Assembly: GCF_002127325.2 (NCBI RefSeq)
Contig: NC_035435.2
Location: 111,086,517 to 111,150,516 of the forward strand
From: Helianthus annuus
Lineage: Eukaryota > Streptophyta > Magnoliopsida > Asterales > Asteraceae
DNA length: 64,000 nucleotides
Reading direction: 5' to 3'
Made by a program: the position numbers and the translations under genes. Numbering within the stretch: position 1 is the stretch's first letter; the number at the start of each line of letters is the position of its first letter. Positions 45,481-58,408 of this stretch are shown here, one piece after another. Below the pieces are notes generated by a model. That model ran no database searches, was not told the origin of the DNA, and saw nothing but the letters and a program-made list of their open reading frames with translations.

Positions 45481-48400
45481 TTATTGCCTCATCAACAGTT
45501 CCCTTATTTGTCCTCTAAGTTGTAACACAAAGTCCAGGGCATCTGTGTCATCCTCATCCCTGCACAGTGGAAGATCAAGGAGATCTTGCAGATCTTCAAC
45601 ACCCAGGCCCAATGCTTGTTCCTTTGATATTTTCTTCACTTCACCACTGGATTTGATCAGAGTCAATACATGGGTCTGTTTTTCAGTTTTCCACTTTAGT
45701 ATTTTTGAATCCAGTGGGTTTCTTGGGAGAGGTTTTATTGCAGATGAGTTTGGAGATGGTGGCCTGGTAATAACTGGCTGAGCAGTAGTTGGAGTTTGTG
45801 CAGATTCAAGTCTTTCTACTATCATCCGTTTAACCCCATCTTTCACAAGATAATCCTCTGCTTCTTTATCTGCTGTTGTTAATTTATCCGTCTGCTTTTG
45901 TTTCCTTCTTTGGTAAAGTATGGCAGCAGGTGGAGCAGTGGATCTCCTGAATTCTTGCTTTTGTGGCTTTTCTGGAACCACTGTTTCAGGATAGTCATGC
46001 TTTTGTGGAATATCAGGATTTTTCTTGCTTAGTTCTTCCAACCTTTGGTAAGAAGCAATCACCTATTCTTCTTTCCACCTTGTCACTTGATTCCTAGACC
46101 CAAAATCAGTAGTAATGAGCTCTTCTTTCATTCTTTTCAGCCTTAACACCTTGTCTGGTACATTTTTCATGTACTTTGACCAGGCAGGTGGAGTATGTTT
46201 GACTTTGTCCTTGTTCATTTTTTCAATCCTTTCTAACTCCTCTTTGAGTTCACCCACTGTCCATTCTTTATATTGAGCTTTGTCACCTTTGTACCTTTTG
46301 AAGGCCATAATGTGCTCAATATAATGTTTTCTCAAGGTTTCATCATCTCTTTCTGATAACTTCTGACAGAGATTCTTTGCAAACCTTTCCAAGGCACTGA
46401 CTTGAGTAAGCAGGAATTGATAATGTCTTTGAATTTCCTTGTCAGATTTTCCTTGTGTGTTTCTTTTAGAAATATCCTCTGCCTATTGAGCCTTTATATT
46501 TAAATATTCTTCATTATTATTTGGCCTTGGATATCCTTGGACGGATGGTAGGTTTCTTTTAGCAGGGTCATCTTCAAAATAAAAAGATTTGATCTCTTCT
46601 CTGACTGCTATAAGTTCCAGAGGATATTGAATAGCTGTTGAAACAATGGCTGTGTTTGGGTTAACAGCTTGTGCAGAAGAAAGTGGAACAGGGTTTGGAA
46701 TTATAGTAAGTGACAATGGGTGTGAAGATGTTGTTAGTGGTGGAGAATCATCATCTTTCAAAATCATCCTTCTCCTTTTTGGTTTAGGAGAGGCTGGTGG
46801 TGTTTTGGTTGGTTCAGTGGTGGTGATTTGAGTGGTGGTTATTGTAGTGGAAGGTGGCTGACTAACAGCTGTTGAAACAACTGGTGTTTCAACCACTGTT
46901 GTCATTACAACTGATGATGTGTCATCAGCTATCTTCTGCTTTTTGGCAAGAGGTGATGGTGGTGATGAAGTTGTTTTTGGTGGTGAGGTGGTTTTTGGTG
47001 GTGATGGTATTTTTGGTGGGGCAGTGGTTGAAGTGGGAGCAGTGATTGTAGTTGAAGTGGTGGTTGTTGGGTTAACAACTTCTGAAAGCACTGAAGTACC
47101 AACAGTTGTTGATACAGCATGTGTTACAACAGCTGTTGGTTTAGGAGATTGATGTGTGGAGCTTTTAGGAGGTTTGGGAGTATGTTTTGTGGATCTGGAT
47201 GGTATGTGTTTGGGTTCCCTCACTTTTCTAGTGGATTCTTTCTTATTGGCTCAGGATTTTTATCATCCTTTGGCTCAGAAGTACCCTGCTCATCCCTTTC
47301 CATGAAAACTCTCTTCTCCTGTTCAAACCTTGCTTTATCCTTTGATTCCAAATCCCTTTTTACCCTTGCTTGTGCATCAGCAATGGCATTTGTGGTTACA
47401 TCAATCTTTTTAGTACCATCTGGCAAGGGAATGTCTGCAAGCATGCTTGACTTGTCTGGTTCAATATACAGGCCATCTTCATATCCCTTCTTTTTGAACT
47501 GCTTTAATTTCTCCCCCTTTTTGGCATTATCTGTTGGTGGGTTATCCACAAAGATTATAGAGGGAGGAGCAGTGCCAGTGGTGTTTAGTAAATGGGCCTT
47601 GATTGCCTTGATATCTGCCTGGGTGTCTTTAAACCTTGCTTCCATGAGATTTCTGATCTTTTGAACTTGTATCTCATGTTGCTAATCAGCTAACTCTCTT
47701 TGATGGTGTAGCAGAGGTTGAAACAAACTCCACAGCTCATCTGTAGTAGGAGCAGATGATGGAGCAGCTGTTGGAGCTGGTGTAGCAGTGGGTGGTACTT
47801 TTTATACTTTCAATAACTGTTGCAGCATGTCTTTGATCTCTGCAACAGATGTGTCCAGTTTGTCAACTCTATCCGTTAATTCTCGGTACATTAAACCATC
47901 ACCCAACTTAATGGGATCATCTGATTTCCCACATTCAGTGGTTGTAACAGTGGTTGACTCAGGGAATGTATTCCAAAAGTCATCCACTGATGCCCCTTTT
48001 TCTTGGAACTGGGGACTTCTTCCATCAGCTGGGGTGACCACTTTTAGTGAACCAGTAAAAACTAGATACACCATGGTTCCCAAAGAAGAAATTGCCTTCA
48101 AGGAAGTCTGATTGATGGAACTACTGTCCAAGTGCAAACCAGTGGGTTTAGCACTTGTAGTAGCTGCTTCACTTGAACTACCACCAAGAGTTACATGTAA
48201 CTCAAGGGGTGTAACCTCCTCAGGTGTTGTTGGTGGGTTAGCAATAATTGAAACATCAGACCCAGTCACTTGTTGAGGTATATTCTCATTTACAGGTGAG
48301 AGAGAAGGACTGGTTTGTGTCTGGTTCAAATCAAGAGCATCCAACCAAAGCTTTGTTTGTGGGGGAATTGTGGCAGTAAGTATGGGTGTAGAAAGCGAAT

Positions 48401-49565
48401 TTGCCCCGGGCAGTGAGCTGTGGATGATGGAAGCAAGTGATTCCAGAACATCATATTGTGGTGTCCCTATTCTTACAACCTGTTCTTTTTTAGAAGAAGC
48501 AGGAGGAGTTTGAGGCATGGGTTGAGATCTTTCTACCATCTGCTGTGAGGAAGTAGCAGCAGTGGTTTCTGGTGACTTTTGTGTTGTCACTGGCAGTTGC
48601 TCTGGGATCTCATCTTTCAGAGTTGCCTTTGTTTTAGGTTTGGGGGGCTTTTGTGTTTTCTTTTGTCTTGGTTTTCTGGTGGTTTCAGGTGTGGGTTTCA
48701 CATCAGTTGTTTTGCTGCTGTGATCACCTAGAGCAGTGGGCTCAGCAGCAGGTGCCTGAGGAGCAGTGGTAGCTGCTAAATTCTGCTCAGGAGCCTCTTC
48801 TTTTGTTTTAGAAGGTTTTGATAATCTTGTAAAAGTTTCAGCTGTTAAGATGTTTATTTGAAAAGGTTCACCTTGGATGATCACATGAGCATCATCCTTT
48901 CCAAATTTCTTTTGAAAATAAAAGCTCAAGAACCTTGGAAACAATAAAAATGATTTTTTATCAGCATTTTTGACCAAATCATCAAAGATCTCCTGGGAGT
49001 AGTTAAAATTTTCTTTATGTAAAATAGCATAACCCAGGTATTGGATCTTTAATGGTATTTCATTAAAAGGAGTTGTTTTATTTGAAACACACATCAAGAG
49101 GGTATGGAATAAAAATCTTGGTGCAGGAGGAAAACTACCTTTTTGTAAGGTGTCCCTTTTCATTTCTTCAGCATACCCCCTCTCAATAAAATCAGTTTGA
49201 TACTTGATTTTAGGAAAAGAAGTTTTACCTTGCAGATCATCGAGTTCAAATACCTCTGAAATGGATTTTGGTGTAATTTGAACTGGTTTACCCATTATTG
49301 AGGAATTGATGGCTATGACTGTCTCACCTTGAGATTCAAGTGTGGCATTCTTCCAAAATTCTCTCTGGTTTTTTAGGTAAATCGGAGCATCAGCAGTCAA
49401 CAAAGTTTTGTATTTTGAAGACGAAAGAGCATCAATGACTGAATCGAAGGTTTCGGTGTGAGTGGGTTTTATGAGTAGACCCAAGTAATTGTGAGGAGCT
49501 TTGTATTGGATTTCTATGGCTTTTTGAGTGGATTTCTCGGATGGTGAAGACGGTGATTTTGCCAT
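45481..49565 (-). pseudogene. Long extra ORF of element D, downstream of pol (about 1360 codons, broken)
   Basis: It starts MAKSPSSPSEKSTQKAIEIQ at 49565. Residues about 20-230 look globular: a block around DAPIYLKNQREFWKNATLES, then KSISEVFELDDLQGKTSFPK, RFLFHTLLMCVSNKTTPFNE, and FPRFLSFYFQKKFG. The rest is low-complexity Thr/Pro/Ser/Lys sequence with two charged coiled-coil-like parts (46070-46390 and 45900-46060). I recall similar ORFs, with the same order I-Y-x(5)-Q-F-W / F-L-x-H-T-L / Y-P-R-F-L, in other Asteraceae retroelements, with no known function. No membrane segment or envelope hallmark is obvious. Breaks: TAA at 47802, TAG at 47682, a frameshift near 47220, TAG at 46483 and 46063. 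Flanking frames re-join without loss, so the ancestor was one continuous protein. Confidence 0.75.
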
Positions 49566-50102
49566 TTTGAGGAAGAAGAATGATGAATGATTTGAGAGAA
49601 TTGGATGATAACTGCTTTGAGAAAAGAATTTTTGAATTCGATTCGACAGTAAAAACCCTTTTTGGGGGGTTTTGATCAGGGTTTTATAGGGGGAAAAAGT
49701 GAATGCTGACGTGGCAGCGGTTACAAAAGATCTGACCGCTATGTACTGTCCATGTGCCAACCCCTGATGAATAATGGAAGACAGGTGTTTTATGGGAGAT
49801 CAGTGGTTGCAACGGTTATAATGAAAGCAGTGGGTGACTTTAACTATCAGTGGATAGCCTATTAGTGGATAAAACATTGATTTTGAACAACAGTGATTAC
49901 CAAAAAGACGAGAGAACAGGGGTTGACTTTCAGCAGTGGACAGCTTTTTTAAACAGAACAGATGTTTGAAACAACACAGTGGTTATGGCAGACTTTTAAG
50001 GATTTAATGAAAATTTCATTTTTAGCTATTTTTAAGGATGGATTTTTGATTTTCTGAAAACATTTTAATGCTTTTATTCATAGAAAAACAGTATTTTGCC
50101 TG
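49566..50102. other. Spacer between pol and extra ORF of element D
   Basis: Non-coding, AT-rich. If the extra ORF has its own promoter or is reached by splicing, the signal should lie here. No clear TATA box or acceptor was assigned. Confidence 0.4.
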
Positions 50103-53100
50103 TTATTCCATGTTCAGCATGCCAATCCTAGAGATCAAGCTTTCAAAGGTGGATGTGTCTAATGCTTTGGTTAGCACATCTGCCAGCTGATCTTTAGTTG
50201 GAACATGGTGCATAGAAATCAAACCTTTTTCATAGCAATCCCTCACAAAGTGATGTCTGATATCAATGTGCTTGGTAGTTGAATGGGATACTGGATTTTT
50301 GATGATATTTTCTGCTGCCTGACTGTCCAACATGAGAGGTGTCTTTAGGGCAGTGATACCAAAATCCAGCAACTGATTTTCAAGCCAAAGCAGTTAGGCT
50401 GTACAGCTTGCAGCAGCTATATATTCTGCCTCAGTAGTGGATGTGGAAACAGCTCCTTGCTTTTTGCTTTGCCAAGACACTAAGCAACTGCCTAGGAATT
50501 GGCACCCTCCTGAAGTGGACTTCCTTGTCTTGTCACATCCAGCAAAGTCACTATCTGAGAAACCTGAAAGCTTGATATTTCCATCAGCTGGATACCAGAT
50601 AACAAGTGTGGGAGCACCTTTTAGGTATCTGGATATCCTTTTTACAGCAATAAGGTTTGACTTTCTAGGGGCTGATTGGGATCTTGCACAAACACATGTT
50701 GCAAACATGATGTCTAGCCTAGATGTAGTTAGGTACAATAAAGACACAATCATGCTTCTATATCAAGTTTGATCAACCAAATCATCCTTTTCATCAGACA
50801 TGACTATTTTATTTGTTGCAATGGGTGTACTGCATGGTTTACAATCATCCATCTCAAATTTCTTTAAAAGTTCTTTGGCATATTTGCCTTGATGGATGAA
50901 AGTGCCATTTAGCAGTTGCCTTACTTGGAGACCAAGAAAGCACTGGAGTTCACCCATTGCACTCATCTCAAACTCAGTTGTCATGAGTTGCCTAAACTCT
51001 TCACACATTTTATTACATGTGCTTCCAAAAATGATGTCATCCTCATAAATCTAGACAATCATCAAGTCTTTCCCTCTCCATTTTAAAAACAATGTTTTAT
51101 CTATTTTACCTCTTGTAAAACCAATGGAAAGTAGAAAGGTGGAAAGAGTTTCATACCAGGCTCTTGGTGCTTGTTTCAGGCCATACAAAGCTTTATTTAT
51201 CTTGTAGACATGATTTGGATTAAATGGATCCTCAAAGCCTGGAGGTTGACAAACATAAACCTCTTCTTGAATCTTACCATAGAGGAATGCACATTTAAAA
51301 TCCATTTGATACACCTTGATGTTGTGGTTGACAGCAAAGGCCAGGAATAGTCTGATAGCTTCTAATCTTGCTACAGGGGCAAATTTTTCATCATAGTCAA
51401 TGCCCTCTTCCTGTCTGAACCCTTGAACCACAAGCCTGGATTTATTCTTGACAACAATACCCCTTTCATCAGTTTTATTTTTGAAGACCCACTTTGAGCC
51501 AATAGGACTCACACCCTCTGGCAGTGGTACAAGTTCCCATACTTGTTGTCTTTTAAACTGTTGGAGCTCCTCTTGCATGGCTTCTACCCAGCTGTTTCCT
51601 TTTAGTGCCTCTTGGTACTTGACTGGCTGATGGAGAGATAGGAAACCAGCAAAAAGACAGATGTTTTGGGATTGACTTCTTGTGAGCACCCCTTCACTGA
51701 TGTTGCCAAAGATTTGGTCAGGTGGATGAGACTTTAAGAAGATAAGATCTCCTTTGTATGGAACAATAGCATTTAATGGTGAGGGCTGCAGATGTGAATC
51801 ATCTGAGCTAACCATTGTTGGTGACTTTGATGATCCAGCAGTGGCTTCAAATGGAGGTGGAATAGGAGGTAATGGTGTGGACACATGTTGACTTTGATCC
51901 ACTGTTTGAGGACTTTTATCAACAGTGTTTGATGATGTGGAAGCAGGGGTTAATGGGCTACTTTGGTCAACAACTGTTGAGGTAGCAGTGGTTGAGCTTT
52001 GACAGCTGTTTTGAACATCTGCTGCTCTGCCATTTGATGCAGACTTTTCTTGTGGAATGATGATTTCATATCCATAGTCTGATGGAGAATTTTCTGATGG
52101 ACCTGCATTGTTAGTTTTGACAGCAACACTTTCAAATGTGAATTTATCAAGATCAAATAATTCTGCAGGGTTTGCTGGGATTTTCATTGATGAAAGTTCA
52201 TTGAACTTTACATTCAAAGTCTCTTCCACTGTCTTAGTCCTTGTGTTAAACACTTTGTAGGCCTTAGCAGTGGTTGAGTATCCCAGATGATAACCACAAT
52301 CAATTTTAGCTGCAAACTTTGAGATAGAATCTTTTAAGTTTAAAATGAAACATGGGCAGCCAAAAACTTTGAAATATGAAATCAATGGCTTTATTTTATA
52401 CAACAGTTCATAAGCAGTTTTTTGATGTCTAGGGTTGATTAAAACTCTGTTCTGGACATAGCAAGCAGTGTTTACTGCCTCTGCCCAGAAAGTTAATGGC
52501 AAACCTGAATCAGCAAGCATGGTTCTGGCAGCCTCAATCAAAGTCCTGTTCTTTCTTTCAACAACCCCATTTTGCTCTGTTGTTCTTGGAATGCTGTACT
52601 GCCTTACAATTCCTTTTGACACACAGAAATCATCTAACTCCTTGTTTCTGAACTCTGTGCCATTGTCACTCCTAAAGATTTTCACTGGAAGATCAAACTG
52701 CTTTTCAACCTGTGTAACAAAGTCTTGCAGAATGCCTACAGTCTCATCTTTGGAATGTAAAAAGTAAGTCCATGTAAACCTAGAAAAGTAATCAACAATA
52801 ACCAAACAATATCTTTTCTTTCTAAGACTCATGACTTTAACTGGGCCAAACAAATCCATATGAAGCATTTGCAAACACTTGGTTGTTTTGGACTCTTCAA
52901 TTGATTTGTATGAGCTTTTATGTTGTTTTTCTTTTAGGCAGGAAACACAATGCTCAGGACAGGTGAACAGTTTTTGAGGTAAGCCTCTTACTAACCCCTG
53001 TTTGGATATAGCAGTGATTGTCTTGAGATTTGTGTTCCCCAATCTCCTGTGCCATAATTCTGTCTCTTTGTTAGAGGCAGCTGAGAACAGACATGCATCA

Positions 53101-53400
53101 GTCCTGGGGCTCTCTTTTGACATATCAACTACATAAACATTGCCAATCCTTTGAGCAACAAGTTGGGTTTTTCCATTTTTTATTATTTCTTCAATCTTTT
53201 TAACCATTTCTGGTCCAACAATCCTACAACACTCCTTTGTGAAGAATGAGCCATAGCCCTTATCACTTATTTGTGAGACACTCAGGAGGTTGAATTTTAG
53301 ATTGTCTATTAGATTAACATTTTCAAATTTGACATTACCAGACTGTACTGTACCAGACCCAGAACCTTCCCTTTACTATTATTACGAAAGGATATATCAC
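50103..53400 (-). pseudogene. pol of copia element D (protease to RNase H), broken
   Basis: The protease remnant WYVDSGGSRHMTG lies near 53450-53480 amid frame losses. The integrase zinc region is LWHRRLGNTNLKTI and CPEHCVSCLKEKQH. The core residues are in LHMDLFGPVKV, FRSDNGTEFRNKEL and EQNGVVERKNRTLIEAA. The RT has KVYQMDFKCAFLYGKIQEEV and KALYGLKQAPRAWYE. The catalytic box reads IYEDDIIFGST instead of the usual IYVDDIIFGST, just after a TAG at 51051. RNase H has FSDSDFAGCDKTRKSTSGG and ends MLNME. Stops: 51051 (TAG), 50763 (TGA), 50394 (TAA). The protease region has further frame breaks. Confidence 0.9.
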
Positions 53401-53681
53401 CCCTCCATGGATTTTGAAATCTTTGAGTAGGACTCTACATCCTGTCATGTGCCTGGAACCTCCACTATCTACATACCAAAGGCTATCTAAGCATGCAGAA
53501 GCTCTCTACACATGAAGTAAAAGGATTAGTTCATTAGGGTCTCCAAAGCCAATAAGGCTTTGGATGGGGTCTCAACAGTGTCTGTGTTTTGTTCAGGTGG
53601 ATGGACAGTGGTTAGCTCAGGGGTTTGGAAAGTTTTGGTACTGTTTTTCTCTAACCACTGCTGGGGGTCTTGCCCAATGAT

Positions 53682-54995
53682 CTACTGGTACCTAAAAGGA
53701 TGCCTGTTCACTCTTGGTTTAGAAGGCTTTTTGTAAACCTCATAAACATGTGGGATCCTTTGGTATGGTGGTTGACCTTTACCTCTTCGGTATTGGTTGG
53801 CAGGGGGTGCATCAGTTACCTGAACATCTCTTTTAACAGAGGTTTGGTTCAGCTGTTTTCTAACAGGTGTTTGAACTGGCACAAATAGTGGTTGATTCTT
53901 GGTGAATTTGACAGATGATGTTGATGAACTCAAGGATGTTTTTGCAGTGTACTCATTCTTTTTTACATCAAAGGATTTGAGATACACACATTCCTGAGTT
54001 TTGTGGTTTGATTTGCCACAGATGGTGCAGCTCTCAGCAGGTACAATAACACTTGTTTTGTTGATATCATATGCTTTTAGATGAAAACAGTCTTTTCTTA
54101 GATATTTCTTCTTTTCACAGAAATCACAAAACATGTTTTTAACTTTTTCTCTTTTTCTCTTCTTTTCTTCTTTTCAGACCCCTTAGCAACAGAGTTTTGA
54201 ACCACTGTTGGGATGTCTTTGAGAGGAATGACCTTTGCTTTAGGAGCATTTACACCATCAGTGGTTGTGAAGTCCATTGGTTTGAAGTTTTCAAGGATGT
54301 CACACTCATCAGACTATGTGGGTTTAAATTGATATTTCTCAATTTCCTCAGAGGTTAAGGACCCCACAGATCTTTCCAGAGTGATCTTGTTACCAAGTTT
54401 GTCAGTTATTTTAACCTCTTGGCCATCCTTGTTTGTGGGAATGATTTCAACAGTGGATTGAACAGAATCATTTAAAGCATTGTTTTCAATTTCATCATGT
54501 TTTCTAAAACCAATACCAAATTTTACATTGCTTTTGATCTGTTTTTCAAGCATGACCTCATAACCTTTGCAAGATTCCACCCATTTTTCACAAGTTATTT
54601 GGGTGGATTCCAACTCCTTTTTGCAAACTTGATATTTTTCTATCATTTTTTGGAGTTGGTTCTTGGTTATGCTTTGCTCCTCTTTTAAACTGCAGATTTC
54701 TTTATCTTTTTCAGCCAATTTGTTTTTAAGTTCTTTTAAAGACTTCTCAAATTTGACTTCATCATTCAACACTTTATCCATAAGGTTTTCATTCACCTCT
54801 TTAATGTTATCAAATGCTATGATGCATTTGTCTGAACACAGATTTTCAATAACCTGAGATGATACCTTAGCTGCAGCCATCATGGCACAATCACAAGTAT
54901 GCTCTTTCTCATCAGTCACCTTCTCTTCCTTCTCACCATATTTCTTCTCTTCTTCTTCTTCTTCAGACCAAGGGTCAGACAGTGGTTCTATCAGG
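53682..54995 (-). pseudogene. gag of copia element D, truncated at the 5' side by element B
   Basis: The open frame runs from the B junction (LIEPLSDPWSEEEEEEKKYG, an acidic patch) through a coiled-coil part (ELKNKLAEKDKEICSLKEEQ) to a stop at 54314. It then continues with a frame change to two Cys-rich stretches, CDFCEKKKYLRKDCFH and CTICGKSNHKTQEC, the second a CCHC-type knuckle. The next stop is at 53682. The N-terminal gag part is outside the window. Confidence 0.8.
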
Positions 54996-55971
54996 TGTCA
55001 CGACCCCCGACCACACCCTAGGAGCAGAATCGGGAGCCGCGAACCAGTGCAGTGGTACCTGTGGTTATTTTTGAAAACATTGCAGCGGAAATTTCATCAG
55101 GACCGTGAGTTAGGAAAATATCAGAGTTTTAGAAAACACCGGATTTTTTATTTATTAAATAGATGGGATAAAACCCAAGTTTTACAAAGGTAGCTTTAAT
55201 ATGGGATAAACCCGAATACATAAAACAACTTTTCTTAATTTAATTTAATTGCTAAATCAAGCCACTTCTGTAAGCCTTTTGGTGCCGTATCCAACTCTTA
55301 TTCCGATCTAGTGTAATTACCTGAAACGCGTTTTAGAAAGGTTTTGTCAGCAGGAAATACTGGTGAGTTCATTCAGTTTGTACAAATTGACCCATAGTTA
55401 TAAATTACAGCATAAGAGCCATTACAATGGCTTTTATCTTATTTTTATCTGGCGCCGTGTCACAGCCGTGTGACGATGGTCATACCATTATTGGGTCCTT
55501 TCACCCAAGTAGTGATGATTATCACTGTTAGGATTGATTAGCCTAACTGTGAGAAATTAGTAATGTGCACAATACCCCACTAGCTAGTGATTCAAGATAA
55601 CCATGACTTAATCCCTGTAACTATAACTTTGAAAATAATTTGAGGTATTGTAAAATACTTTTGATAAAAAGAGAATGACTCACTTTATAAGCATGCAGTA
55701 TTGATTTAACAAGCTTCTTGATTCTACTCCTTCTGATAATTAAGCATATACTTTATGGTTTTGAACCTTCTGATGATTAAGCATCCATTTTGATTGTAAG
55801 AGTATGGTGTAGAGTTTCGGGTAGTTAAACATTGAGTTTAACAGAGTGGAATACGTATTAGTGTAAAACTACATCAAACCTAACGATGGTCACGAGATTC
55901 GAACCTTTAACGAAATTCACAAAGTATAGTCTTGTTTAGACAGTACTTTGAAATCCGTTTAACGAACTTAC
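54996..55971 (-). repeat. Left LTR of element B, outer part
   Basis: Contains the B LTR terminus through to the point where LTR C begins. The first 419 bp are matched by 63582-64000. Confidence 0.85.
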
Positions 55972-58408
55972 TGTCACACCCCAACCAATGGCGGAAACAT
56001 CGGGATGAGACGAAGTGTGAAGATTGCTCGAGACATCATAACGCTAATAATTGCGACAAGTATTTAAATAATCCGATTTCATTTTATAAGATAAATTATC
56101 AACATTACAAGAAATTCAAATACAACAAGTTTAACAAAATAACATGACAACATAACAAAATTGATACGACATATTAAACCCTAACGTCTATATGTGTATC
56201 TAGGCATCAACGCTACTCCTTTTCTTAGCATCATCCTCATCAACCTGTAACATGTTTAAAATAATTCAATGCAAAAGCAAAGGCGAGTATACAAGTTTGA
56301 TACATACATAGCAAAAGATAAGTTTTAAACAATTCCTCATAGCAAGCATGTGATTCAAGATAAACATTTAAACATGGCATGTGTCTAACATATCAAACCA
56401 AGGAAACGCAATATGCTCATGACATTACCGATGATAAAGGGCGGGTCGTTAATCCTATAGCGCTACATATGTCACGGTTTGGCTCGTACGAAGTTAATGA
56501 TAAATTCAACACATAAGTTTCACCCAAGTTTAAAGTATCAAGCCATCACGTATACAAGCATGTTATAGGAATGTTCATGTGTTTAAGCAAAATGTTCATG
56601 TGTAAGTTTTTGATAAGTAAACATGTTATACCCCAAAAGTGGTAAAAGTAAAAAAGGGGAAATACGAGTATACTCACAAGGTTTGCATATGTTTTCCGAT
56701 TATCCAATTGTTGACGAGTAGAGATTTAGAGTCCGAATGTATAAGGGTTAAAGTTCAAGTATGTTTAGAGTCGAGATTCGGTGTTTAAAACAACATAAAA
56801 ATAAGATATGAGAATAACATGGAAAATAATCATTTAGTACATATGATGCTTGTTCTTGACACTAGGAAACTCGAAGGAGCTTAGATGTTTTCATGGAACA
56901 AGGTTCCATTAGAATCGTGACAAGTTATCATAGTCTAGGATGATGTAATCTAGTACCCCGACATATGAACACTAGTTCATCATCAAGGATTCGATTATTC
57001 GAATAATATGTTTAGGGTATATAATATATGTCCAATAGTTCAAGCATGAGGTAGAAGATTAAAATCTTCATTTTGGTATCTCTAAATGTCATAGAAATCA
57101 TGTAGGAGGTAGGAAGATCAAGTCTTCCATTTAGGCACCTCTATGTGTTCACCACTACACTTGATGTAAAAAAACAACCAAGGAGGGTCATGAACATACA
57201 ATAAAGAATAAGAAATATACACACTAACTAAGAGAAATCATCAAATCATGTGAGGATTGTATGTTTGGACAACCCAAGTTGTTCCATAATCACTCATGTA
57301 TCAAAGACAAAGTTTGACATGACTTGTGGGTTAAAAACCCTAAACAAAACACGAAGTTTATGAGGTTTAATCCTCTGATTTTTAAGTGTCTCAACCTTGT
57401 TTTTAAGCCTAACCAACCACTAAAGTGTTGTAAGCATTAGGACATAGGTTTGAGATGAGATAGACTCAAGTTTGGTAAGAAATAACAAGGATTTCATGAA
57501 AACAAAAACAATCAGTGGACTTTGGAGCCTTTTTGCTGGAGTTCCAGGGACTTATTTACTGTGAAAAACCCATGGAAACGTAGATAAGGTCAATACAAAG
57601 TAGTAGGAAAAAGAGTCGAGTGAATCGGATAAGAATTGAGTGAGTTATGCTCATTTTCGTGAAGGGTGTCAATCTGCTCGAACCTTTGCTTTCAGCTACG
57701 GTTTGGAGGATGTTTTGAGAGTTTTTAGTGTTGCAAAAGTGGTAGGGAGGCTGGTTATAAGGGGTATTTATAGGGGGAAGGATTAGGGTTTCAATGGGTT
57801 GGGCTTTGGAAGTGTTTAGAAGGGGTTACACCTTGAAACTAGCCCACAAAACCCAACTATATGGGGCTGAATTTTGTTGAATTGGGGCTGCCATATTTCT
57901 TTATTTTTTTATTTTTTAAAACATTATAATGAGTGATTTTGTTAATTAAGTTGTGTAATAATATGCAACAATGTTTCCCCTAACTTGTAACAAGGTGAAA
58001 TATGAAATAAAACATGATTTAACTAGGTAAAAAGTGTAATGCACAAGTATGTAACATGTTTGTAAGTGAGAAGTATATGTCACATATTAGATGATTAACC
58101 GTTGTGTAAATAAGCATATTATTAGGGGTTTTTAGGTATCAAAAATTTAAGGACAAGCATGGACATGCATCGAGAATAAGTATCGTATAAGTATGAATTA
58201 CAAATAAGGATTCGATGTACAATGAATTCGAACGTATGAACATGTATGAATATGTAGATGGTGAATTTAAAGAAATACGAATTTTATTTATGATCCAAGT
58301 CTCGGATTTTACAACGAAAAGACGACTACAATAATACAAGATTTCCAAAAATAGCATTACAAGGCGGGCTTTCTAATTATGGAAAGTATGAAAAAGCAGG
58401 GCGTTACA
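55972..58408 (-). repeat. LTR of element C (2437 bp) nested in the B LTR
   Basis: It begins TGTCACACCCCAACCAATGG and ends AGGGCGTTACA, followed by polypurine tract AAGAAGGGGAGAC (minus strand) at 58409-58421. It carries a TATA-like box, CTATAAATACCCC on the minus strand, near 57761-57773. No second C LTR is visible in the window, so C is either truncated or rearranged. Confidence 0.7.
57761..57773 (-). promoter_or_regulatory. TATA box in LTR C
   Basis: Minus-strand CTATAAATACCCC, about 640 bp inside the U3 side of the LTR. A plausible start region for element C transcription. Confidence 0.45.

Larger units (their letters stand above)
44708..54995 (-). mobile_element. Sirevirus-like Ty1-copia element D, 5' part cut off by element B
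   Basis: The 3' LTR is 44708-45431 (724 bp, TGTTGGGATTG...GATCCTAACA in element sense). The polypurine tract CAGGGGGAGAT directly precedes it. Gag (53682-54995), protease, integrase, RT and RNase H (50103-53400) are followed by about 0.5 kb of spacer and then a long extra ORF (45481-49565) before the LTR. A long post-pol ORF and this element size are features of Sireviruses; lineage placement is inferred. Gag coding runs open up to 54995, where element B begins. D's gag start, primer site and 5' LTR must lie right of the window. Confidence 0.9.

Noticed and set aside
46646..47664. Plus-strand ORFs within element D
   Set aside because: Antisense to the Thr/Pro-rich extra ORF; composition (Val/Gly-rich) mirrors the repeat-like codons.
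55932..56147. 71-codon plus-strand ORF
   Set aside because: Spans the junction of LTR B and LTR C and has no motif.
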